Part shown: in pieces, positions 37,486 to 47,934 of the stretch
How positions within the stretch are numbered: the first letter of the stretch is position 1
Layout: every line of letters starts with the position of its first letter
DNA from: Ophioderma brevispina
Taxonomy: Eukaryota; Echinodermata; Ophiuroidea; Amphilepidida; Ophiodermatidae
Direction: 5' to 3'
Assembly: GCA_023653785.1 (NCBI GenBank)
Contig: JAMKCH010002965.1
Coordinates: 62,001-126,000, forward strand
Length of the DNA stretch: 64,000 bases
Made by a program: the position numbers and the translations under genes
The notes under the pieces: generated by a model
The model's database searches: none
What the model saw: the letters and a program-made list of their open reading frames with translations, nothing else
What the model was told of the DNA's origin: nothing

Positions 37486-38640
37486 AAATTGATTCCGAGA
37501 AGGTGGAAATACGAAAAAACTTGAGTCAAAACAAATTCTGACAAAAGCTTTGGCACGCTTGTATCTGTATGTGTCAAAACAGTACCGTAAGCATGGTGAA
37601 GATTCGCGATCGATACGAAAATACGTACAGAGGAATAACCTGTATAGTTGATACTCTACAATAACTTTCTTCAGTACTAGATTTTAACAATTTAAAGGTC
37701 ATATTTTATAGTACTCTATTGTGAGACGCTAGTCCCAACCGTTTGTCACGTGATATGGCATACCAGCGAATACATATTACTAAACATTCGGTTATGTACT
37801 TGAAGGGTAACGTTAGTGACACCCATTAGGCCTTGTATGATCCAAAAGAAAGCCTGTTGAGTGATCTCAATAGGCAGTGATTTCGGATGTTAGGTTTGCC
37901 TCGGCCGTTTTACAAAAAGAAGGTTAACAATTTTTCTTGAAACGAATTTATATTTCAACTGATGCCAAAACTCACCGGAAATAATCAAAGAATAATAATA
38001 TAACCAAACTTTGGAAGTTTTATCGACAATTTTGTAGGACTAATTTTACGTGTACAGGTTATCCGAATTCGCAAGTTTTAACACAATTTTCAAATATTGC
38101 AATAGTATAGTAAAGCTAATTAGCTTCATTTCTTCCTGTGGTACATGGAAAATCACTGGGTATAAAACAGCATAAGGGCTATGTAAGCAATACACCACAA
38201 TATCAGATCTAAATTGCATTATGAAAACGTAGTTGAGAAACAATATGTTATGATACACAGCCGAGGCACAGATGAAACGTAAACTATTTAACAACAGGTA
38301 GACTACGGGCTACCAGACCCCCCTGAAACACCCCCGGGGATTTTGGAGAGACAACCATTTGTGAAGCTTATAAAATAAGCAACTGAAATCCGGTTGGCTG
38401 CAAAAATGCCCACCCGGGGTTTAAAATTGAGGGCGCGTTTCAAAATGGCGGCCAAAAATGCAACCAAACACCCTTCGGGAGAGAGAATCTCAGCTGCCTT
38501 CTCTCCTTCGCTCCCCTCCCCTCTCTTCCAGACGCCTCCCCCTGCCCTCCCCGCTTTTCCCCCCCAAGGCAGGCTTCTCCTCCATCCCTATACTTTCACA
38601 CGTCCCTCCCCTTCCCCATTTACCCGATTATAAGTACCAA
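37486..38640. other. unassigned intergenic sequence
   Basis: No gene recognised. A short CT-rich, CpG-containing stretch is present at 38400-38630. Confidence 0.5.
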
Positions 38641-38689
38641 CATGCCTAACACAACACAGAAACATCACAGGCACTTTATTTGGTACCAA

Positions 38690-39140
38690 CAGATGGCTAT
38701 GACCTCATCTTTCCATTGATAACCAAAATGAGACCAACATGCCTAGCACAACGTCACACATGACGCGAAAGTTCGCCAATATCCATTTTAGCAAAATTTG
38801 TCCCAATTACATAGACAACATAGGGGAGAAAATTCAATTTTTGCCAAAAAATGTTAGGAATATCCAATTTTATGCAGTTGTTGCTCTATTGAGGGAGAAA
38901 ATGACTAGTTTTATAAAACTGAGAGCATTTTAGTGCTATAAAATGTTTGAGTCGTTAAAATTGCGAAATATCAATTTTCCAATCCCTATATTCAGTACAT
39001 GTATTTTCATAATTCCTAACATATGACGTCATAGTGACGTCATAATGGGGATGTTGGCACTTATTTACCAATGGAAAGAAGAAACTCTAAAGCTATCCTG
39101 TGGTACCAAATTTACAGGAATCGGATGTTCAGTAAGAAAA
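38690..39140 (+). repeat. solo arm related to the 31.6-kb palindrome
   Basis: ATAACCAAAATGAGACCAAC near the start, then TATGACGTCATAGTGACGTC, CAATGGAAAGA, GGTACCAAATTTACAGGAAT and GGATGTTCA match the right arm of the 31597-32612 element in order. The interior differs, suggesting an independent insertion or a different sub-family. Confidence 0.65.
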
Positions 39141-39149
39141 TCAGGGGGG

Positions 39150-39449
39150 GGTCGGGAGTTTGTTACAAAACTGGCTCATGTAGACGAGGGCGAAGTCAAC
39201 AGTGACAAGTATATCGATGCTTTCCTAAGACTTGGAAGATCCACTGATGTGCCAGAGTATTCGTATGGAGATTTGTTGCGGATGCACATCAGAAAATCCA
39301 ATATCAAGCCCTGATGTTGGGACCAGGCAGATGTGGCAGAGCCAGAACTTCCTCCACCAGATGATCATGGTTGGAAGTTAAATGCTGGTGCACTCGATTC
39401 AAGTGGCCATCAGGAGTTGATGCCACAAGAGATGTCTGACATAATAGTA
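39150..39449 (+). pseudogene. unassigned acidic protein fragment with one in-frame TGA
   Basis: A single frame reads VTKLAHVDEGEVNSDKYIDA, then FLRLGRSTDVPEYSYGDLLR, MHIRKSNIKP, TGA-TGT (39312-39317), then WDQADVAEPELPPPDDHGWK, LNAGALDSSGHQELMPQEMS and DIIV, stopping at TAG. Codon use and composition look genuinely coding (balanced, no simple repeats). After the stop, other frames continue ERIIDTEEDN and LKDMTPEEKEERED, so single-base slips probably hide more. I do not recognise the family. The fragment begins just past the palindrome-related arm, so it may be the remnant of a partner element or an unrelated exon. Confidence 0.5.
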
Positions 39450-39659
39450 TAGGAAAGAATAATTGATACAGAAGAAGACAATTAAAGATATGACTCCAGA
39501 AGAGAAGGAGGAAAGAGAAGATTCCATTTGAATCAAAGGAGCTGCATTTAAGCTCGTTATATCAAGGGAAACAGATTGCTTAAAAGATGACAATTGACAT
39601 ACAATGATATAAGAATGGAAATTTCTTATGATATCCAAACACCCAGCGGTTCTCAAATC

Positions 39660-41000
39660 TGATCTTAGCCAGAGGTGGGTACAATGTCTGGATGCCCATG
39701 CACTGCATGCTGCCCAAGGTCCTTGTCTGGCATTGTTGCACTACAGTGGGAGACCAAGAGATGCTCCAGTGTCCTGATCTGCTTCCAGGTAGGACTCACT
39801 TCTGCAAGAAAACCTTTGATCGGCCGATTCGGATCTCAATCAGCTGAGAAACCGCCAATCAAGGCCACGAGAAATCGCCTCAGAGGAAGACGCCGCCCTA
39901 GGATCAATACCATAGATACCACTGGTTGACAGCAAGTCTTCTTTCCAAAGCCAAACTCCCCCAAATCCTTAGAGACTATTCAAAGGACCAGACTTGCCTA
40001 AGAACCTACCCCCGACCTAAGGCGGTCAGCAGCTGGTCTCTGTCCGAACATAGGGTGGGCCTCCATACAGATACTGGCAGCTTGCTCATGCATGCTACGC
40101 TGCTGCAGTATAAGTTTCCGCTGGAGTGGCCCGAAGACACCCCGCGACAAGCCGGCAGGACGCATCCAACGACGGGTCAAGCTTCTGGGATGACCGTCCC
40201 ATACAGGGCAAGCATACTTACCACAGGAGCAGACAGGGCCAGCGCCGTCGATCATCAGGGCATGCGGGGCACACAGGGTTGGTTAATGGGGAAAAGCCAT
40301 TGTGGGGGTCGGGCAGCAGAGGCCCCGGAAGATCTTGCCGTGTAACATGTTCGAGTGCTTTCAGAGAGGGGTGATGTCCTTATATTGAAGCATATGAAGA
40401 TGCTGACACGTGCGGGGGTCCACGAGGGAGCCCCAGAAGATCTTGGGTTTTCGCATGTTTTCAGGCCCATCCAGAGAGGCCTCTCGGGTACTCACAATCA
40501 TAAGAGATGAAGTATACTGCCCTGGCGGGGGCCAGGGTTCGGGCATGTGCCCCCCTCCAATTTGCCCATCCCTGTAGCACTGCTTCCGTGTGGGGTCTTA
40601 TAAGTGAGGCAGTCCAAGGTGACTCTCCTAAGATAAACATGCTATCACGGTGATCCAGTGACGCCTGGTAAGACCCGCGCAGCGGAAAGCATACACCTGG
40701 TGCCACGATGGACTTGCGCGCTTATGGTTCTAAAGGCCCTTTGAGTCTCCTTTGACATCTGCATCCTGTGCGCCACTTCCAAGATTGTCTTTCCAGACAA
40801 AAACGACAGGCTCCCGCATTCTCGGGCCGTGGTCGCTGGCACAGATGCCAAACAGGAGAGGCATGAGCACGCTCCACTGGGGCATTCCACCCCTGATCCC
40901 AATAGACACAACCAAGCACCTGTGTGTGGAAGTACGTTAGTAATTTTGAACCACAACTTAATGTGGACGCGTTTGGTCGCGTCGTACGCGTACACTCCTT
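39660..41000 (-). mobile_element. GC-rich degenerate non-LTR retrotransposon fragment
   Basis: Base composition rises visibly above the flanks. On the minus strand a frame near 40730-40915 reads VSIGIRGGMPQWSVLMPLLF followed by GICASD. This matches the reverse-transcriptase motif G-[VL]-P-Q-G-S-x-L-x-P-x-L-F-x-I-Y-x-x-D. About 15 residues on, FVWKDNL stands where F-x-Y-A-D-D is expected, then AQDADVK. Neighbouring frames extend upstream with LWFKITNVLPHT. The catalytic Asp pair is lost and the frame is broken. The rest of the island (open frame at 39926-40345 plus others) has no assigned motif. Clade not determined. Confidence 0.5.
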
Positions 41001-43512
41001 ACCTCAGTGACGCTCTCGCAAGCATGCATAGTAAGAGCTGTTGTCACTTCGTAACCATCCGTCAGCACATCAAGACTCAAGAAATCATGGTTATGCGGTT
41101 TTAAGGTGATCAGTGATTAGGAGGCTGTGGTTGTGGTCTAAAGTATAGTAAGTCATAGACAATTTTTACATAAAGCGCTCACTTATATATAACTTAAACC
41201 AAAATACTTCATTTTTAAGTGTTACTTTACCTCAAACTTATCCACAGCGGGATGACAAAGTAATGACTAAGTAGGTGACACCGTGGATTTTGCCTTTCAA
41301 GAGGCATTTAATTGTGTAATAACGGTTGTTCATTGTTTTGCCGTGGCATTTTGAAATATGACGCAATCTAGAGGCAGGTTAAGCCTGCCAAAAGGTGCTG
41401 CAAACATTCTTGGGGTTGTTTTGGTGCGCCTAAGTAGTCACATAGTGCGACGAATTTGGATAAAAAATCAAGATATATGTCAAAAAAACGGGCATTAAGT
41501 GAATATTGGCCGACATTTGAAAAAAAGCGCCTCACTCTTTAACCCAGTATGCGATTTTGCAGACAACCTGATGTGAAGTATATGTATTAAGGTAGCTTTC
41601 CAAAAATAGTGGTCTCCCAAAACCCGGGGGGGTGCAGAGTTTCGGTTATGGGATCATGACCTAGGGTTGAATAGGAGCTTAATATCCCTCTTAGTATATA
41701 GTCCCAGTTATCCTGGCGATGTTGGAGTCTCGGTTATGTAACAGCGGGATTAAAGTCTGGCAATACACTGGATCATAAACAGAATTCGCGAATGACCTCA
41801 TTGTCCATCTACCGTGTGATGATTGCCGTCGGTAATATTGTGTACTTGTGAAATGTTGATGCGCGGCAATCACCCTCAATAAGAGAATCTGGTATGTAAA
41901 GACCATGGTATTATAGTTTATTGATCCCCTGGGAGCCACTTGAATTCAAAGGTGAATATGACGCGTGAAACAAGAAAACGCGTAAAAGGATGTCTTTTTT
42001 CGGCAACAAGCGATGAACGCGAGTACATTGATTAGGGTGTCAAAATCCGCCAATATGAAAAAGAGTATTTTTTGTCTACCCCTGACTTGTGATACTCAAA
42101 TTAAGCCGAGACCAAAATCTAAAAAATATTGTTGTAAAGAAAGATAATAAAGGGTATATTAACGAAAAAATAACGATGCTTACTTTGTTTAGGTCGCAAA
42201 AAGTGACCCAATCTTGTTTAGGGTCAGGGTGGGAGGTCGGATTTATTTGGTATTCCTCGGAATTAGCACACTATATAAATGCCCAGGAAACATGTAATAT
42301 AGATTCTATGCGTGTTAAAGGTTAATGATACGGTATTTTCTGTCTATAACGGGGTGTGCGGAAAACGGTTACTGCCAAAAGGGGCCAAACAAATATTTTA
42401 AAACGAATCTTATACGTTAACTTCCGAAAATTGCGATCTAAACTATGAAATGAGGGTCTTTGGAAAGGAAATTGAGCAAAATGTGGTTCGATATAAGCCA
42501 AACTCTGTCAATACGTCGGGTATACGTTGTTGCAAGAGCGCTTAGTCTATGTGCGTTTGTATACGTTTATGTTGTGGCTCGGACCCGTGGATCACATAGG
42601 AGTGGTAGGACCCCATATACGTAAGAAAGAGACTAAATTGCGAATAAATAACTTTCTCAGCAGTCTAGGGATTTTTGACAATGGCTGCGAAAAATGAATT
42701 GTTCAAATGCATTTTTACTCCAAATGTCTTCTACGCAATAAAAGTGCGCCGAAACAAAATTGCTTAAATGATGTCTTCTTGCGTATGGTTAAAAATCTGA
42801 ATAATCATCAAGCGTTTGGAGAACGAAATCAATCAGGCCTATTAATACAGATTTTAGAGATTTTTTTTTCATAGAGCTCCACAGGAGCCTGCAACCTCCC
42901 AAATCCCAAATCTTAGTATCGAACATCGGGCGTACTCCCCCCTGGTTTAGGGTATGTTTTTAGTCGGTGGACATACTGTTAGGGGTTTTTTTGGGTGCCG
43001 TTTTGAGTCCTTGTTCACGCATCAATCCACCTTTGAATACAGTGCCACACACCCCCGGGTTCTACTGATTGATCCAATAAATTGCGAGTCAGTGCTAAAG
43101 GTATGCATACGCATATTGATCATTATAAATAGTAAGAAACGTTTCCAGTATCGAGGACGTATTTGTCTCACAAAACATATGGTAATTGGTTTGATTCATT
43201 CAGCATTGGTAATAAAATTTAAAAATGTGTTCATATCTTGCTTTCTTTTTTATAAAGCACAAAAAATAAGTCGGCAGAGGCAAGATGTTTTACGGGACAT
43301 ACTTGACATAGCGTCAAGCTTGAACACACTTATTTATTTAAATTTTACGCTACTTTGGTATTGTGTAGTATAGTAGATTCAACCATTGTCACCAGAGGGG
43401 GGAAATATTTGCGACAGCGATTGCTTTATAGCGTCCGATGTTCACCCCCCCAACATTCGAGATATGTCAGGCAATTCGCACTCACACAGCATTTTAAACA
43501 ATGAACAGTTTG
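41001..43512. other. unassigned intergenic sequence
   Basis: No supported gene. The longest open frame (42954-43373, 139 codons, plus) has hydrophobic stretches but no recognised family motif, and its upstream context is not promoter- or splice-like. Confidence 0.5.
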
Positions 43513-43574
43513 ATATTTATTAATCTTTCCCTGGAGACGGCCAGCGCACGATAGTGTTGAAAACAACAAACAAT

Positions 43575-43628
43575 GTGCGCTTGGCCCGGATTCGAACCGG
43601 GCTCCTTTCCGACTGAGCTATCAAGGGA
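43575..43628 (-). pseudogene. tRNA-like pseudogene 1, anticodon arm deleted
   Basis: The minus strand reads TTGATAGCTCAGTCGG (A box) followed almost at once by a T arm CCCGGTTCGAATCCGGG. About 25 nt that should hold the anticodon arm are missing. Confidence 0.7.
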
Positions 43629-43841
43629 GGGTTGGCCAAAGAGGAGCGATGATATGATCTATAGGTGTTAGGTTCGAAGGTGTTCCTGCGCTTCCTAGGA
43701 ATAGCATTCTAACGTTTATTTACAGACACGATTTTTATATTGTTTGAAATTGTTAACTACTTAGTTCTCCAGGAGACAAGGATTGTATATTATTAACCTT
43801 TCCATGGAGACGGCCAGCGCACGATAGTGCTAAAAAACCAT

Positions 43842-43917
43842 GTGCGCTTGGCCGTATCGAACAGTCGTCGACCTTCGTATTATATGCACGACGCTCTACC
43901 GACTGAGATATCAAGGA
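43842..43917 (-). pseudogene. tRNA-like pseudogene 2
   Basis: The minus strand has TTGATATCTCAGTCGGTAGA with pairing remnants of a D arm. An anticodon-like arm TCGTG-CATATAA-TACGA pairs over five positions and would place TAT in the anticodon. The T arm is damaged (CTGTTCGATACGG). Not expected to be functional. Confidence 0.6.
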
Positions 43918-44141
43918 AGGGTTGGTAAAGGAGCGATTAGATATTATCTATAGGGTTAGGTTCGAAAGGTTGTCACTCTCGCTTTTCCCGCCTTGATAGC
44001 ATACTGAACTATTAGTTACACGATTTTTATATTTTGTTTGAAATTTTAACTATCTAGCTTCTCAGGTGACAAGGATGTATATTTATCAACTCGTTCCCTG
44101 GAGACGTGCCAGGCGCGGCCGTATTGGTGAAAAAAAAACCT

Positions 44142-44213
44142 GTGAGCTTGGCGAGATTCGAACCGCGACCTTAATATTACATGCCGACGCTCTAACCGAC
44201 GGAGCTATCAGGC
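44142..44213 (-). pseudogene. tRNA-Thr-like pseudogene 3
   Basis: On the minus strand the D arm (AGCTCCGTCGGTTAGAGC) and T arm (GCGGTTCGAATCTCGC) fold well. The anticodon region, TCGGCATGTAATATTAAGG, resembles threonine tRNA (TGT) but does not form a stem. The acceptor arm is only partly paired. Confidence 0.6.
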
Positions 44214-44511
44214 AGGGTTGGTAGAGGAGCGATAGATATCATCTCTATAGGATAGCGTTAGGTTCGAAAGGTGTCCTCGCTTTCCTAGCGGCGATAGCAT
44301 CTGAACACCTGTATATTTACATATCGTTTTCTCTATTTTGTCTTTGAAATTTTAACACCTCAGTTTGCCGGTAGACAAGGATGTATAATTTATTAACTCT
44401 TTCCCTGGAGACGATCAGCGCACGATAGTGTTAGGTTTGTGATCAGTTGAAAAATGTCATTGTAATATTAAAAATTCAGGCTCATCTGGTACATTGAACA
44501 TTGTGTTTTAA

Positions 44512-44868
44512 AGACACTATCGTGGATTTGCTACATCAGCAAATCGAAAAAAAAAAATCAAAATAAGATTTTCTGCATGTCAGTAACGAGTACAGGTATC
44601 CTAAAATACCCTGCAAATTATAAGACCAGAAGCAACCATAATAAGGACAGAATCAGAGATTTTCGTCCTTACTGTCCGAACGCGACACTTACTAAAACGT
44701 AATTGACCAATGGAGATCTATCTCGAACACTGCACAGTGTCCTATCCTTTTCTCGTTAATTCTACAGCTTGTAAAAGGTAATAATTATGAGAATTCTACA
44801 GACTATCCTTCACTTTGAAGCCTTTTCCTGCAAAATTGCAAATATTTTTCAAAATCACTGATGTGTCT
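44512..44868 (-). mobile_element. TTAA-flanked MITE, family 3, copy 3
   Basis: A 357-bp inverted copy of family 3, with TTAA at 44508-44511 and 44869-44872. Termini are AGACACTATCGTGGAT / AAATCACTGATGTGTCT, with the central GTCC..CGGAC-like palindrome degraded. It follows the tRNA-like array by only 80 bp. Confidence 0.8.
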
Positions 44869-44872
44869 TTAA

Positions 44873-45340
44873 TTGTTAACTCATCGTCTTCATGCGGTTG
44901 CAAATCATATTAGTTATACAAACTACGGGACGTGCCTAAAAAAAAAATCAGACCGACCAACCACATTCCCCAGAGGCATCTATGGGCATAAAACAGTTGT
45001 TTTGGCCTTTGGGCGCAATCTCGCTTACCCTAACGCCTTCCTCTGTATTGCACTCTATTCCGTTTTGGGACAAAGGGGCCTTGCAATATTAATTTTTCCA
45101 AATTTCTGCAATTGTAGGTAAATTCGAGATTTTGTACGACGGTCTGCCTCTAAGAGAATTTTACTATACAGCCGTAGTTCATCATTAAAACCTAATAGAT
45201 AAAAAGAAAAACGCACACACACACAGACCCAATAAAAAGATATATATAAAAAAATAAAACAAAAAATACAACAAAGGTTTTGGTTTTTTATTTAAATAGT
45301 AAAAAAAAGCAATTACAATATCCAAGCAGCATATCAGGCT
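44873..45340. other. unassigned sequence with a CA microsatellite
   Basis: No gene recognised. CACACACACACA at about 45213-45224, then A-rich sequence. Confidence 0.5.
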
Positions 45341-45345
45341 TAAAG

Positions 45346-45697
45346 GTGGTTGTTCCCGATTATGTGTATGGTTCTCTACTTGTTCTCTACTGATATGAGA
45401 GCTTGGACTTGAAACCTACCACCCATCAGTACCGTGGGAAACAAATTTGCCGTTTGGATGGTAGACGCATTAATATATGTTGCATAGCCCGCCCTATTCA
45501 ATACTGTGGTGATTTTGAGTAACCACTAAAACGGCGGTTTTTTGTTAATATCTTGGGAATGAAATGGATATTTGAGGGCTCAAGTTTCAGGACGACAATG
45601 AGAAAAAATACAGGCCTTCATCTGCTATTTAAAATTCGCGATACTAACTTCCGGGTAATCAGGGGGGGCTAAAGACGATCGGAACGCGTCTGTATAA
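45346..45697 (+). mobile_element. TTAA-flanked MITE, family 2, copy 3
   Basis: Left end TTAA-AGGTGGTTGTTCCCGAT. The body is homologous to 11747-12110, including ACTGTGGTGATTTTGAGTAA and ATCTTGGGAATGAAATGG. The right end, ACGATCGGAACGCG, lacks a clear TTAA. Confidence 0.7.
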
Positions 45698-46457
45698 TAT
45701 AAGTTCACAAGCTTTAATGAAATTGCTAATCGCCAGTGTAATGCTCTCATTACGTATTAAGTGAGTATTCACAATAATGGACTCAACTAAAGTAATTGTC
45801 GAGACCAGCAGTTGCAAGCACTAATCTGTAAACAGAACGATATCACACACCAGGGACCTAATATAAATGGGACGATTGCATTTGTTTTCAGAAAAAATCA
45901 CGACTTAATTTAACAATGGTATACAAATAGATGTTGCTATGTCGTCTTTCCGTCAAAATTCTTAAAAGAGGAATTTTTGCTGGGCAGTATTTTGCTCTAA
46001 TATTACTCTACACAATGAGAATTTGGTACCTTAGAAAATAAAACATACAAACAAAAAGACGGACAAACAAACACAGCAAAACCAAAAACAACAAATGAAT
46101 CAAACAAACAAGCAAAAATGACACGCTTCTATTATGGAATTGCCGGATTTTGTCCACAACATTAACCTTTAAAATGAATCCCAAAGCAATTTCAGAGAGT
46201 GTGACTGAATTCTCAAGTGATACTAATTGTCGTCGTTGTTAAGTCCTGGTGTTTTTCACTGCAATTCCTTACGTATTGGTCTCGTACATTTTTACTAGTA
46301 GCCTCTCATTATTTATCATATGCTCTCCAAAGAACTTTTCATATCAAAATATCTATCCCATGAGGCTCCACATTGCTTTGCCTATTCAAATGTATATTTG
46401 CTGAAATACCTGAAACATTTTTTAAGACTCAGACTAATACTGAAAGCCAGAAAATAA
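45698..46457. other. unassigned A-rich intergenic sequence
   Basis: Contains an AAAC/CAAA-rich stretch at 46037-46120. No gene recognised. Confidence 0.5.
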
Positions 46458-47487
46458 TTCGTCGGCTGAATGCAAGACCAACGTAAGTGTATTTTTAATA
46501 ATTTTACAGGACGGACATGTTGGTGTTCAATTGACTTCTATAGCTGATGTGCACATAATTATAGCAGGTAATAAATTAGGAAATGTATTTGTTTCATATA
46601 AACGAAATTATTTCTCCGAGATAAATGTAACTAAATATTTATTTACAAAGAAGAGAACGTAAGTGAAATCAGCATTTTCTAGTTAATACAAGACCAACGT
46701 AAGTGCCACATACGTTGGTCTTGCATTAAACATCTTTGTCCCTTTCCAGTGCAAGACAAACGTAGGTGGAGCATTTGCATTGTTCTTGCAAGACCAACGT
46801 ATGTGCCACTTACTTTGGTCTTCCACTGAAAAGGAGCAAATATGTTTAATGTATATAAGACCAACTTAAGTGCCACTTACGTTGGTCTTGCATTGGAACA
46901 AGAAAAAACAATGACACAAAACAAACGTAAGTGACACTTAACTTTGTCTTGCATTAAAGTGACAGGAGGAGATTTTTTAGGATACAAATTTCTCTGAATT
47001 TCACTGAATCGGTTGTAGACCACCTACAGAGAACGTTTCGTAGGTTTATTGAACAAACAAGTACAAAATGAAAACCGCGAACATTGTTTTGAACTTGGCT
47101 GCTATTGTAATCGTCCCCATTGAAATCCATACTTTGAATTTCTGTAGTACACGACAGAAATTACTAAATCATCATCTTGTGATCTTATCACATAAAGACG
47201 GCGTATTCGGCTTATTCACTTCAGGTGTGATCTAATACATAGGTAAGCATTCCAAATATGCAAAAACCGGGGTTCGATAAAAATTGGGGGCGCTTCTTTC
47301 TGGAAATCTCCCCCTGTCTCTTTAAGCGAAAAAAGCGCATTACACATACGTTATCTTTTTTCAAATTACTTACATATCTTCGCAAGTAGTTTAAATTATG
47401 CGCGAATACCTCCTTTTTCAAAATTCACCAAAAAACCCAATTTCGACAAAAATTTCACTTACGGTGGTCTTGCATTCAGCCGATGAA
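46458..47487. mobile_element. TIR element with internal palindromic array (ACCAACGTAAGTG)
   Basis: The left end (46458-46488) contains TCGGCTGAATGCAAGACC followed by AACGTAAGTG. The right end (47457-47487) is its near-perfect inverse. Inside, at 46688-46960, the palindrome AGACCAACGTAAGTGCCAC / ACGTTGGTCT occurs about four times. The right half is unique sequence without a coding signature. A clear target duplication was not found, because the outer AATTC/GAATT also pairs. Confidence 0.75.
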
Positions 47488-47578
47488 TTTAACCTTTAAT
47501 TCACCTTGTTATTTGGTGACGATGATACCTCAATATGCTTTGCATACCCGCCTTCTTTCAGAAAAAAGCAATGCCAAC

Positions 47579-47648
47579 ATGAAAGCAGTGTTAATACCAT
47601 ATCGATTGCAAGTCTTCATCTTCATTTTCCTGATCGTTTTCCATGATG
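47579..47648 (+). CDS. possible signal-peptide first exon of an unidentified secreted protein
   Basis: ATG at 47579 opens MKAVLIPYRLQVFIFIFLIV followed by FHDG, a short basic N-region with a strongly hydrophobic core. It runs exactly into a consensus 5' splice site, G|GTAAGT, at 47649. The intron would be phase 1, the usual phase after signal-peptide exons in animal extracellular genes. No downstream exon was found in the window, and the sequence is short enough for chance. It lies 90 bp outside the right end of the 46.5-kb TIR element. Confidence 0.3.
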
Positions 47649-47769
47649 GTAAGTAATTTAGAGCTCATATGCCATTTATTGTTGTTTCTCAATCTTTGGA
47701 ATGATTATGGAAATATTGGAATTATTGAGCAATAACTAATCTTTCTCTCTGACAAGGAAAAGAAAACAT

Positions 47770-47850
47770 CCATTACCTTGATCGGGAATGAAACCCGGAC
47801 CTCTCATATACCCCTAAGCAATCCGGTTGTTGGAGACTATGCAAATTGTC
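47770..47850 (-). pseudogene. weak tRNA-like 3' half
   Basis: The minus strand reads CCGGATTGCTTAGGGG, then TCCGGGTTTCATTCCCGATC, resembling anticodon and T arms of a tRNA. The 5' half is absent and the T loop is altered. May be SINE debris. Confidence 0.25.
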
Positions 47851-47934
47851 TGCTGCATTTGTTCAAGAAAACATTCACAATTATGACGACTGAATAAGCA
47901 GAGGTATACTGCAAAAACTCCGGTGTAAAATATG

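Larger units (their letters stand above)
43513..44432 (-). repeat. tandem array with a tRNA-like gene in each unit
   Basis: Four units begin with TTTCCCTGGAGACGGCCAGC-like sequence at about 43520, 43797, 44090 and 44399, at a spacing of about 275-305 bp. The fourth is cut after about 45 bp. Each full unit carries a minus-strand tRNA-like block followed by GGTTGG, GAGCGAT and GGTTAGGTTCGAAAGGTGT. The units differ by many indels. Confidence 0.85.

Noticed and set aside
42954..43373. 139-codon plus-strand frame with hydrophobic stretches, considered as a receptor fragment
   Set aside because: No recognisable transmembrane-receptor signature residues, and the hydrophobic runs are explained by AT-rich sequence.
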